Part shown: positions 1 to 5,512 of the stretch, in pieces
Layout of the letters: each line of letters opens with the position of its first letter
Numbering within the stretch: the first letter of the stretch is position 1
NCBI GenBank assembly: GCA_030151635.1
Contig: JASLDF010000072.1
Span: 1-5,512 of the forward strand
DNA: 5,512 nucleotides
Origin: Bacteroides sp.
GTDB taxonomy: Bacteria; Bacteroidota; Bacteroidia; Bacteroidales; Bacteroidaceae
Reading direction: 5' to 3'
The notes under the pieces: generated by a model
Told to the model about the DNA's origin: nothing
Databases searched by the model: none
What the model saw: only the letters and a program-made list of their open reading frames with translations
Translations under genes and position numbers: made by a program

Positions 1-700
1 CGGTTGGGCAGTTGAAAAAATGAGTAAATCGATGTTCAACGTGGTTAATCCAGATATGATTGTGGATAAATATGGTGCTGATACACTTCGTATGTACGAA
101 ATGTTCTTAGGACCATTGGAGCAATCAAAACCATGGGATACGAATGGTATTGATGGTGTATATCGTTTTATCAATAAGTTCTGGGGGCTATTTTTTGATC
201 GCCAAGGGCAATCTCTAATTGAAGATGCTCCTGCAACTAAGGATGAGTTGAAATCATTACATAAATTGATTAAGAAAATTTCGGAAGACATTAATAACTT
301 CTCATACAATACATCGGTTAGTGCATCTATGATTTGCATTAATGAATTGAGTGGATTAAAATGTCATAAGAAAGAAATATTAGAACAACTGACAATAATC
401 TTGTCGCCGTTCATTCCTCACGTGTGTGAAGAGTTGTGGAATGTTTTAGGACACTCGACTTCTATCTGTGTTGCAACATGGCCAGAGTTCAAAGAAGAGT
501 ATCTAAAAGAAGATGTCATCAACTATAGCATATCGTTTAATGGAAAATCTCGCTATAACATGGAATTTGCTTCTGATGCTAGTCGAGATGAAATTCAAAA
601 AACAGTGATGGATGATGAGCGAACTGGGCGCTGGTTAGAGGGGAAAACCCCGAAGAAGGTAATAATTGTGCCGGGCAAGATTGTAAACATCGTTTTTTAA
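1..700 (+). CDS. leuS: Leucyl-tRNA synthetase, C-terminal part (5'-truncated by window edge)
   Basis: Charges tRNA-Leu with leucine in the cytoplasm. The frame is open from position 2 (base 1 ends an earlier codon) and gives 232 residues before TAA at 698-700. The ATG at position 20 is internal: it is the M of the class I synthetase KMSKS signature (nt 17-31), whose loop binds ATP in the activation step. Next come NPDMIVDKYGADTLRMYEMF, the helical anticodon-binding domain with LSPFIPHVCEELW (visible residues 134-146), and the small C-terminal tRNA-binding domain with NGKSR (180-184) and KVIIVPGKIVNIV (219-231). Bacterial LeuRS is usually about 800-950 residues, so roughly 600-700 residues (Rossmann fold with HIGH motif, CP1 editing domain) lie upstream. 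The C-terminus is complete and ends in the family-typical VNIV. No frameshift or missing key residue is visible. The gene is followed by a hairpin terminator and then a four-gene operon. Confidence 0.97.
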   Translation, partial: GWAVEKMSKSMFNVVNPDMIVDKYGADTLRMYEMFLGPLEQSKPWDTNGIDGVYRFINKFWGLFFDRQGQSLIEDAPATKDELKSLHKLIKKISEDINNFSYNTSVSASMICINELSGLKCHKKEILEQLTIILSPFIPHVCEELWNVLGHSTSICVATWPEFKEEYLKEDVINYSISFNGKSRYNMEFASDASRDEIQKTVMDDERTGRWLEGKTPKKVIIVPGKIVNIVF

Positions 701-709
701 ATTAACTTT

Positions 710-746
710 AGATAAGTCAAGTATTTACTTGGCTTATCTTCGTTTT
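710..746 (+). terminator. Probable intrinsic terminator/attenuator after leuS
   Basis: A 12-bp stem pairs 711-722 (GATAAGTCAAGT) with 727-738 (ACTTGGCTTATC), with a single G-U wobble, a 4-nt loop (ATTT) and one further A-T pair (710/739). It is followed by TTCGTTTT, a T-rich but interrupted tract. It begins 10 nt after the leuS stop codon. The structure fits a rho-independent terminator. Because the next gene starts only 25 nt later on the same strand, it may stop most leuS transcripts while letting some read into the yitT operon. The imperfect U-tract makes partial readthrough plausible. Confidence 0.75.
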
Positions 747-771
747 AGACCTAATATTAAATTTAATAGAT

Positions 772-1671
772 ATGACCGAAACACACTCTAAGATTGATTG
801 GTTACGTACCGGAAGGGACTATCTCTTCATTGCGTTTGGAATTTTGTGCTATGCATTTGGATGGGCAGTATTCTTGTTGCCTTATAACATTACCATGGGA
901 GGAACCGCGGGTGTTGCATCACTAGTCTTCTTTTCCACCGGTTTCCCAATTCAAATTACCTATCTTTTGATTAATGTAGTGTTGCTGTTTTTTGCTACTC
1001 GAATTTTAGGTAAGCAATTTGCCATACGAACTGTTTGGGGGGTAATGATTGTTACAATAGCTGTTTGGGCTGCGCAAGAAGTGTTTAAAAATGCTGATGG
1101 TACTGTAATGCAGTTATTGGGGCAAAACGAAGGATTCATGGCTACAATTATTGGCGCATCATTGTGTGGTTTTGGTTTAGGTGTTGTCTTCATTAATAAT
1201 GGTAGTACGGGTGGTACAGATGTGATAGCCGCTATAATTAATAAATATAGAGATATTTCATTAGGACGTGTAATCCTCTTTTTTGACTGTATCATTGTCT
1301 CTTGTAGCTATTTTATTTTCCACGATTGGAAGGTGGTTTTAATGGGATACATTACGCTTTTTGTGGTTACCAGTGTACTAGACTTAGTAGTGAATAGTGC
1401 TCGTCAATCGGTTCAGTTCTTTATCTTCTCAAAAGAGCATCAGAAAATTGCCGATCGAATTATGAAAGATACTGGACGTGGTGTTACGGTAATTAATGGT
1501 CAGGGCTGGTACAGTAAACATGATGTAAAGGTTTTGATGGTTCTTGCTAAAAAAAGCCAATCTATATTTATCTTTAGGCTCATTAAAGACATAGATCCAG
1601 ATGCATTTATATCTCAAAGCTCTGTTATAGGTGTCTATGGACAAGGTTTTGATAAGATTAAAGTAAAATAG
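772..1671 (+). CDS. YitT family membrane protein (DUF161 + DUF2179)
   Basis: An integral inner-membrane protein of 299 residues from the YitT family, whose transport substrate or role is not established. After a short hydrophilic N-terminus, about six hydrophobic segments are visible (roughly residues 17-36, 60-78, 88-104, 122-141, 165-183, 187-205). Two glycine-rich, family-typical stretches follow membrane segments: PYNITMGGTAGVASLV (37-52) and INNGSTGGTDVIAAI (141-155), which look like an internal repeat. The C-terminal part (about 213-295) is a soluble DUF2179-like domain with GRGVTVINGQGWYS (235-248), DVKVLMVLAKKSQ and a closing DPDAFISQSSVIGVYGQGF. Length and layout match the family. 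ATG at 772 is the first start after the leuS terminator, in an A/T-rich leader without a Shine-Dalgarno sequence. The stop TAG (1669-1671) abuts the rdgB ATG directly, so the two are co-translated or at least co-transcribed. The family call is strong; the function is unknown. Confidence 0.92.
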   Translation: MTETHSKIDWLRTGRDYLFIAFGILCYAFGWAVFLLPYNITMGGTAGVASLVFFSTGFPIQITYLLINVVLLFFATRILGKQFAIRTVWGVMIVTIAVWAAQEVFKNADGTVMQLLGQNEGFMATIIGASLCGFGLGVVFINNGSTGGTDVIAAIINKYRDISLGRVILFFDCIIVSCSYFIFHDWKVVLMGYITLFVVTSVLDLVVNSARQSVQFFIFSKEHQKIADRIMKDTGRGVTVINGQGWYSKHDVKVLMVLAKKSQSIFIFRLIKDIDPDAFISQSSVIGVYGQGFDKIKVK

Positions 1672-2253
1672 ATGAAGAAGAAAATAGTATTTGCAACGCA
1701 TAATGTGCACAAGTTACGTGAGGTATCGGCCTTATTAAAAGAAAATTTTGAAGTAGTAGGATTGACTGATATTGGTTGTATGGAAGATATTCCAGAAACA
1801 GCAGATACTTTTGCTGGAAATGCACGAATTAAATCCGAGCATGTTTATAAGAATTACGGATTGAGTTGTTTTTCGGATGACAGTGGTCTTGAGGTGGAGG
1901 CTCTGAATGGTGCTCCAGGCGTGTATTCTGCCCGTTATGCAGGCGAAGCACACAATGACACTGCAAATAATGAAAAGCTTCTGCAAGAACTAAAAGGTGT
2001 TGAAAATCGCAAGGCTAGGTTTAGAACTGTTGTTTCTCTTATTGTGGAAGGAAATGAAACTACGTTCGAAGGCTTTGTAGAGGGAACTATCTTAGAAACT
2101 CCTCGAGGTCAACATGGTTTTGGTTATGATCCGTTGTTTCAACCTATGGGTTACAGTCAGTCATTTGCAGAATTGGGCGATGAGGTGAAAAATACCATAA
2201 GCCACCGTGCACGTGCGATTCAAAAATTAGTTGCTTATTTGCAAAATCTTTAA
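1672..2253 (+). CDS. rdgB: XTP/dITP pyrophosphatase (RdgB/HAM1 family)
   Basis: Hydrolyses non-canonical purine nucleoside triphosphates (ITP/dITP, XTP/dXTP) to monophosphate plus pyrophosphate, keeping deaminated bases out of DNA and RNA. It is a cytosolic homodimer with a Mg2+ requirement in characterised members. The 193-residue length is normal for the family. Visible signatures: FATHNVHKLREV at the N-terminus (T9, N11, K14, E17 of the substrate loop), PETADTFAGNA (41-51), SDDSGLEVEALNGAPGVYSA (68-87) containing the paired acidic residues D69/D70 expected for metal binding and catalysis, GFGYDPLF (149-156) in the base-recognition region, and K173 with SHR (177-179) near the C-terminus. 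All key positions appear intact. ATG at 1672 follows the yitT stop with no gap, and no Shine-Dalgarno is seen, so translation may depend on upstream ribosomes or on the A-rich leader. The next gene begins 7 nt after the stop. Confidence 0.97.
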   Translation: MKKKIVFATHNVHKLREVSALLKENFEVVGLTDIGCMEDIPETADTFAGNARIKSEHVYKNYGLSCFSDDSGLEVEALNGAPGVYSARYAGEAHNDTANNEKLLQELKGVENRKARFRTVVSLIVEGNETTFEGFVEGTILETPRGQHGFGYDPLFQPMGYSQSFAELGDEVKNTISHRARAIQKLVAYLQNL

Positions 2254-2260
2254 ATTACGA

Positions 2261-3454
2261 ATGTCTATTTCTCAAGAAATATGGACCTTTGTCGACGAAC
2301 ATAGGTCTTCTGATGTGGTCAAACTTTTATTCTCTAAAAATGGATTAGAAGGAGATGACCTAAAGTTTGCTGTGAGACAAATTGAAGGCTACCAATACGC
2401 CTTAAAGAAAATCCCTTCGTGGAGTGAAAATAAACGCTTAATATATCCGTTGCACCTTTCTTTGGAGCAATGCTCTTCAGAACTGACGGCTCGTTATAAA
2501 ATGGGACTAACTAGTGGTGAGTCCATGATTGATTTAACGGGAGGTTTTGGGGTAGATTGCTATTTTCTAGCTCAGAACTTCAAATCGGCTACTTATCTAG
2601 AACGAAGCGAGTACCTTGCAGAAGTGGTTGCAGAAAATTACAAAACACTTCAGGCAGATCATATTAATTGTATTTATGGCGATTCTACCGTTTATTTAAA
2701 AGAAACGACTCCTGTAGATTTTATTTTTATTGATCCAGCAAGGAGAGGCACAGATGGTGGGAAGCTGATATCTATTGCAGATTGTGAACCAAATGTTGTT
2801 GAGTTGATTGATTTATTTCGCCTTAAAACGAAGAAATTGCTCATTAAACTTTCTCCGATGCTTGATATCAGTAAAGCCTTGACCGAGTTGCAGAATATTG
2901 GTGAAATACATGTAGTAGCTGTTGATAATGAATGCAAAGAATTACTGTTTTTACTCGATTTTGAGTCGGATATTCAAACTGAATGCAAAATTATTTGTGT
3001 TAATTTGCACGCAAAAGGTAGAATAGAGCGTTTCGATTTTAGAACAAGCGAGGAGAGAGAGGCGGTTGCAATATCTACCGCAACGTTGGGTAAGTATTTA
3101 TACGAACCAAACGCAACAATCTTGAAAGCTGGAGCTTTTAATTTGATATCGGAACGTCTAGCTCTTCAAAAATTACACATGAATAGTCACCTATATACTT
3201 CAGGGGAATTGGTAGAAGATTTTCCTGGACGTACTTTTGAGGTAATAGCTGTTTATGGATTTGATAAGAAATCGATAAAGGCACTAAAGACTACTGTAGA
3301 TAAAGCAAACATCAGTATTCGTAACTTTCCTGCGACAGTCGATAGCCTTCGCAAGAAATTGGCGATAAAGGATGGGGGTGAGGATTATCTTTTTGCTACT
3401 ACCTTGAATAACGGTGATAAAGCCATTATTCATACACGTAAACCAAACTTGTAA
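2261..3454 (+). CDS. Class I SAM-dependent methyltransferase, PG_1098-like, with THUMP-like C-terminal region
   Basis: Predicted SAM-dependent methyltransferase of 397 residues, probably acting on RNA; the substrate is unknown. The N-terminal ~80 residues are helical with no recognised motif. The Rossmann core follows: motif I DLTGGFGVD (91-99) for SAM binding, an acidic residue at the end of strand 2 (YLER, E114) expected to hold the ribose, GDS (140-142) near the adenine site, and motif IV FIDPARRG (156-163), a DPPR-like catalytic loop. KLSPM (196-200) and NECKELL (223-229) continue the core. The C-terminal third carries LYEPNATILKAGAFN (280-294) and RNFPATVDSLRKKLAIKDGG (354-373), matching the THUMP-like tail reported for this Bacteroidota family, which suggests RNA binding. 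I chose ATG 2261, 7 nt after rdgB stops; a TTG at 2231 would add ten residues and overlap rdgB with no family support. The family is recalled from knowledge, not searched. Confidence 0.85.
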   Translation: MSISQEIWTFVDEHRSSDVVKLLFSKNGLEGDDLKFAVRQIEGYQYALKKIPSWSENKRLIYPLHLSLEQCSSELTARYKMGLTSGESMIDLTGGFGVDCYFLAQNFKSATYLERSEYLAEVVAENYKTLQADHINCIYGDSTVYLKETTPVDFIFIDPARRGTDGGKLISIADCEPNVVELIDLFRLKTKKLLIKLSPMLDISKALTELQNIGEIHVVAVDNECKELLFLLDFESDIQTECKIICVNLHAKGRIERFDFRTSEEREAVAISTATLGKYLYEPNATILKAGAFNLISERLALQKLHMNSHLYTSGELVEDFPGRTFEVIAVYGFDKKSIKALKTTVDKANISIRNFPATVDSLRKKLAIKDGGEDYLFATTLNNGDKAIIHTRKPNL

Positions 3455-3455
3455 T

Positions 3456-4424
3456 ATGTTTCTAGACCTTGTATTTATTATTGGTGGTTTGCTACTTATT
3501 CTATATGGAGCAAACTGGTTAACAGATGGTGCATCTGCACTATCGTTGAAATTTTCTATTCCACCTATTGTAGTAGGGCTTACAGTGGTTGCTTTTGGTA
3601 CCTCTAGTCCAGAATTAGCTGTAAGTGTGGCATCGGCTTTAAAAGGCAGTGCCGATTTAGCAGTTGGTAATGTGGTGGGTAGTAATATATTTAATACGCT
3701 CTTAATTGTAGGGTGTACAGCTGTGATTGCTCCAATTGCCGTAGCGAATAATACAATGAAAAAGGAAATTCCTTTTGGTATTTTAGCTTCTTTGGCTCTG
3801 TTTTTTTTAATATCTGATGTTTGGTTAGATGGTGCCGATCATGATGTTCTATCTCGTGCAGATGGCTTGATTCTACTGCTATTCTTTTCCATTTTTATGG
3901 CTTATGTACTGGCAATTAGTAAACACCCTTCGTCGTCTGCTGATGAAGTTGCTGAGTTGGATGCAAACATGAAGCTCTGGAAGTGCATTTTGTTAATTAT
4001 AATTGGACTAACAGGGCTTGTTGTGGGAGGAAATCTCTTTGTGTCGGGTGCTAGTAACGTAGCTCGTGCAATGAATATTAGTGAATCTGTAATAGGATTA
4101 ACATTGGTCGCAGGAGGTACTTCGTTACCTGAATTAGCGACATCAGTTGTGGCTGCAATAAAGAAGAAACCAGGATTGGCAATTGGCAATGTGGTGGGAA
4201 GTAACCTATTTAACATCTTCTTTGTGTTGGGTATAAGTGCCACGATAACCCCTTTAAATATCTCTGGAATTTCTGTATTTGATATTCTAGTAATGGTTAT
4301 ATCTAGCATTTTACTCTTTGTTGTAGCGCTTTGTTACGGTAAACGAACGATTACTCGTGTAGAAGGAATCATCTTTATACTATTATACTTTGCTTATATA
4401 ATTTACTTGGTAAGAGGGTTGTAG
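3456..4424 (+). CDS. Calcium/sodium antiporter (CaCA family, YrbG/CaxA-like)
   Basis: An inner-membrane exchanger of 322 residues, predicted to expel Ca2+ in exchange for Na+ (or another cation). It shows the two-fold pseudo-repeat typical of the Na+/Ca2+ exchanger superfamily. Repeat 1 has GLTVVAFGTSSPELAVSV (41-58) and GNVVGSNIFN (71-80); repeat 2 has GLTLVAGGTSLPELATSV (214-231) and GNVVGSNLFN (244-253). The GTSxPE glutamates E53 and E226 are the expected cation ligands. Both motif pairs are offset by exactly 173 residues. About ten hydrophobic segments are visible, with a polar cytoplasm-like loop around 155-173 (KHPSSSADEVAELDA) between the halves. The length fits the bacterial YrbG-type exchangers. 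ATG 3456 begins 1 nt after the methyltransferase stop and gives a first membrane segment right at the N-terminus. A GTG at 3414 would add 14 polar residues overlapping the upstream gene and is not preferred. It is probably the last gene of the operon. Ion specificity is inferred. Confidence 0.94.
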   Translation: MFLDLVFIIGGLLLILYGANWLTDGASALSLKFSIPPIVVGLTVVAFGTSSPELAVSVASALKGSADLAVGNVVGSNIFNTLLIVGCTAVIAPIAVANNTMKKEIPFGILASLALFFLISDVWLDGADHDVLSRADGLILLLFFSIFMAYVLAISKHPSSSADEVAELDANMKLWKCILLIIIGLTGLVVGGNLFVSGASNVARAMNISESVIGLTLVAGGTSLPELATSVVAAIKKKPGLAIGNVVGSNLFNIFFVLGISATITPLNISGISVFDILVMVISSILLFVVALCYGKRTITRVEGIIFILLYFAYIIYLVRGL

Positions 4425-4459
4425 GTCCTTGTGTTTATTTTTTCGAAAGTGGCTGTATG

Positions 4460-4489
4460 TTTATATATCTCTTTTTTTGAGTATCTTTG
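4460..4489 (+). promoter_or_regulatory. Bacteroidota-type sigma-A promoter for the GNAT-like gene
   Basis: TATCTTTG at 4482-4489 is a perfect match to the Bacteroidota -7 consensus TAnnTTTG. TTTA at 4460-4463, 18 nt upstream, is a one-mismatch match to the -33 TTTG element. Transcription would start near 4495, leaving a leader of only about 12 nt before ATG 4508. This short 5' UTR implies the last gene is transcribed separately from the operon ending at 4424. The 83-nt spacer (4425-4507) also holds a 7-T run (4472-4478), but I see no convincing stem for an intrinsic terminator in it. Confidence 0.72.
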
Positions 4490-4507
4490 CCACACAAAAT
4501 TGGAATT

Positions 4508-5512
4508 ATGTCTATTGAAATAAAGAAAATATCGACTAAGAAAGAACTAAAAAAGTTTATTCGCTTTAATTATGAGCTTTATAAGGAAAATCCTTACTCT
4601 GTTCCCGACCTTTACGATGATATGATTAAAACGCTTACGGATAAAAATGCAGCATTTGAATTTTGCGATGTTGCTTTCTTTTTGGCTTATAAAGGCGATG
4701 AGATTGTAGGACGTATTGCTGGGATTATTAATAGAAAAGCGAATGAAATTTGGAATCAACAGAAAGTTCGTTTCGGTTGGATAGACTTTATAAATGATGA
4801 AAAGGTTTCTGAAGCTCTTTTGAAAGCAGTTGAAGATTGGGGAAAAGACCAAGGCATGGATACTATTCATGGACCACTTGGTTTTACAGATTTTGATGCT
4901 GAAGGAATGCTTGTTGAAGGTTTTGATGAGTTGGGTACAATGGCTTCAATTTATAATTATCCTTATTATCCAAAACACTTAGAGAAGTTTGGATATGAGA
5001 AAGATGTAGATTGGGTTGAATTTAAGATATATATTCCCGATGAAATTCCTGAAAAGCACAGAAGAATTTCGGAGATTGTTATGAAGAAATATAAACTTGA
5101 AATTTTAAAGTTCACTTCTAGTAAGCAATTAGCTACGGAGTATGGACAAGAGATTTTTGAGTTGATGAATGAGGCATACCAGCACTTGTATGGGTATTCT
5201 CCTTTATCGCAAAAGCAAATTGATCAATATGTAAAGATGTATATCCCCATTGTTGACTTACGTATGATAACTCTTATTGTAGATGAGAATAAGAAGTTAG
5301 TTGCAGTAGGTTTATCAATGCCATCTTTGTCTGAAGCACTTCAAAAAGCAAAGGGTAAGTTACTTCCTTTTGGTTGGTATCATCTTTTGAAGGCTTTATT
5401 TTTTAAGAAACGAGCAAAAATGTTAGATTTGCTACTTGTTGCAGTTAAACCAGAATATCAAAATAAAGGTGTTAATGCCTTGCTATTCTATGATTTAATT
5501 CCGATATATAAA
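4508..5512 (+). CDS. GNAT-like acyltransferase family protein, 3' end cut off by window
   Basis: An open frame of 335 codons from ATG 4508 (MSIEIKKIST) runs off the right edge without a stop. It looks like a soluble protein of two tandem GNAT-like folds. The first half (about 1-175) has a strand-helix pattern with LAYKGDEIVGRIAGIINRKA (59-78) and the conserved-looking HGPLGFTDFDAEGMLVEGFD (121-140), but no acetyl-CoA loop. The second half ends in VAVKPEYQNKGVNALLF (311-327), which resembles the GNAT motif A acyl-CoA pyrophosphate loop (Q/R-x-x-G-x-G/A). YNYPYYPKHLEKFGYEK (149-165) is another distinctive stretch. Similar Bacteroidota proteins, usually labelled N-acetyltransferase or hypothetical, run to about 370-390 residues as I recall, so perhaps 40-50 residues are missing. 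The substrate is unknown. It has its own promoter immediately upstream. The start is supported by the TATCTTTG box placed 18 nt before it and by the lack of an earlier in-frame ATG in the spacer. Confidence 0.82.
   Translation, partial: MSIEIKKISTKKELKKFIRFNYELYKENPYSVPDLYDDMIKTLTDKNAAFEFCDVAFFLAYKGDEIVGRIAGIINRKANEIWNQQKVRFGWIDFINDEKVSEALLKAVEDWGKDQGMDTIHGPLGFTDFDAEGMLVEGFDELGTMASIYNYPYYPKHLEKFGYEKDVDWVEFKIYIPDEIPEKHRRISEIVMKKYKLEILKFTSSKQLATEYGQEIFELMNEAYQHLYGYSPLSQKQIDQYVKMYIPIVDLRMITLIVDENKKLVAVGLSMPSLSEALQKAKGKLLPFGWYHLLKALFFKKRAKMLDLLLVAVKPEYQNKGVNALLFYDLIPIYK

Larger units (their letters stand above)
772..4424 (+). other. Predicted four-gene operon yitT-like / rdgB / methyltransferase / antiporter
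   Basis: Four same-strand genes are separated by 0, 7 and 1 nt, with no room for internal promoters or terminators in the junctions. It is preceded by the hairpin at 710-746 and followed by an 83-nt spacer with a new promoter. Co-transcription is inferred from spacing. Expression may come partly from leuS readthrough, because no clear TAnnTTTG promoter lies in the 25 nt after the hairpin; a one-mismatch candidate (TATCTTCG, 735-742) sits inside the hairpin's 3' arm and tail. Confidence 0.8.

Noticed and set aside
960..1295. Antisense open frame of 111 codons opposite the yitT-like gene
   Set aside because: It lies wholly inside a well-supported membrane protein gene, has no recognisable domain, and has no promoter or leader of its own.
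1429..1986. Two antisense open frames (1429-1710 and 1735-1986) opposite the yitT/rdgB junction
   Set aside because: Both are low-complexity shadows of conserved genes; neither shows a motif.
2231..2260. Upstream TTG start for the methyltransferase
   Set aside because: It would overlap the end of rdgB and add ten residues unlike the family; ATG 2261 is a better start.
2692..2937. Antisense open frame of 81 codons inside the methyltransferase
   Set aside because: It overlaps the catalytic core of a convincing gene and resembles no known protein.
3414..3455. Upstream GTG start for the antiporter
   Set aside because: It would add 14 mostly polar residues before the first membrane segment and overlap the methyltransferase; ATG 3456 fits the usual N-terminus.
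3902..4309. Antisense open frame of 135 codons inside the antiporter
   Set aside because: Its composition mirrors the hydrophobic sense strand; it has no domain and no expression signals.
4425..4480. Possible terminator after the antiporter (TTTCGAAA palindrome and a 7-T run)
   Set aside because: The palindrome is only 8 nt with no loop, and no stem precedes the T run, so there is not enough structure for a terminator call.
4547..4870. Antisense open frame of 107 codons opposite the GNAT-like gene
   Set aside because: The + strand frame here is open for 335 codons with a perfect promoter box and GNAT-like motifs, so the antisense frame is a shadow.

Overview
The window looks like a chromosomal housekeeping segment from a member of the Bacteroidota, most likely the order Bacteroidales (Bacteroides/Prevotella/Porphyromonas-like). 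Three things point there. The base composition is AT-rich. Gene starts lack Shine-Dalgarno sequences and have A/T-rich leaders. The last gene is preceded by a perfect TAnnTTTG promoter box (TATCTTTG), the Bacteroidota housekeeping -7 element. The proteins also have a Bacteroidales flavour: a LeuRS C-terminus with SFNGKSRYNMEF wording and a methyltransferase of the PG_1098-like type. The genus cannot be fixed from the sequence alone.

All genes are on the + strand. (1) Positions 1-700 hold the 3' quarter of leuS (leucyl-tRNA synthetase), entering the window just before the KMSKS signature. (2) A strong hairpin followed by a T-rich tract (710-746) forms a likely terminator or attenuator. (3) Positions 772-4424 hold four very tightly packed genes: a YitT-family membrane protein, the rdgB house-cleaning nucleotide pyrophosphatase, a class I SAM-dependent methyltransferase with a probable RNA-binding tail, and a Na+/Ca2+ exchanger-type antiporter. 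The gaps between them are 0, 7 and 1 nt, so they almost certainly share one mRNA. (4) An 83-nt spacer carries a promoter. (5) From 4508 a tandem-GNAT-like protein of unknown substrate reads through the right edge without a stop.

The genes do not form an obvious single pathway. LeuRS, RdgB and the methyltransferase belong to translation, nucleotide-pool and RNA maintenance, while YitT and the antiporter are inner-membrane proteins. The tight packing suggests co-expression rather than one shared biochemical function. I see no mobile element, CRISPR array, tRNA, rRNA or clear sign of horizontal transfer. I do not see a previously undescribed system; the least understood components are the methyltransferase, the YitT protein and the GNAT-like protein.
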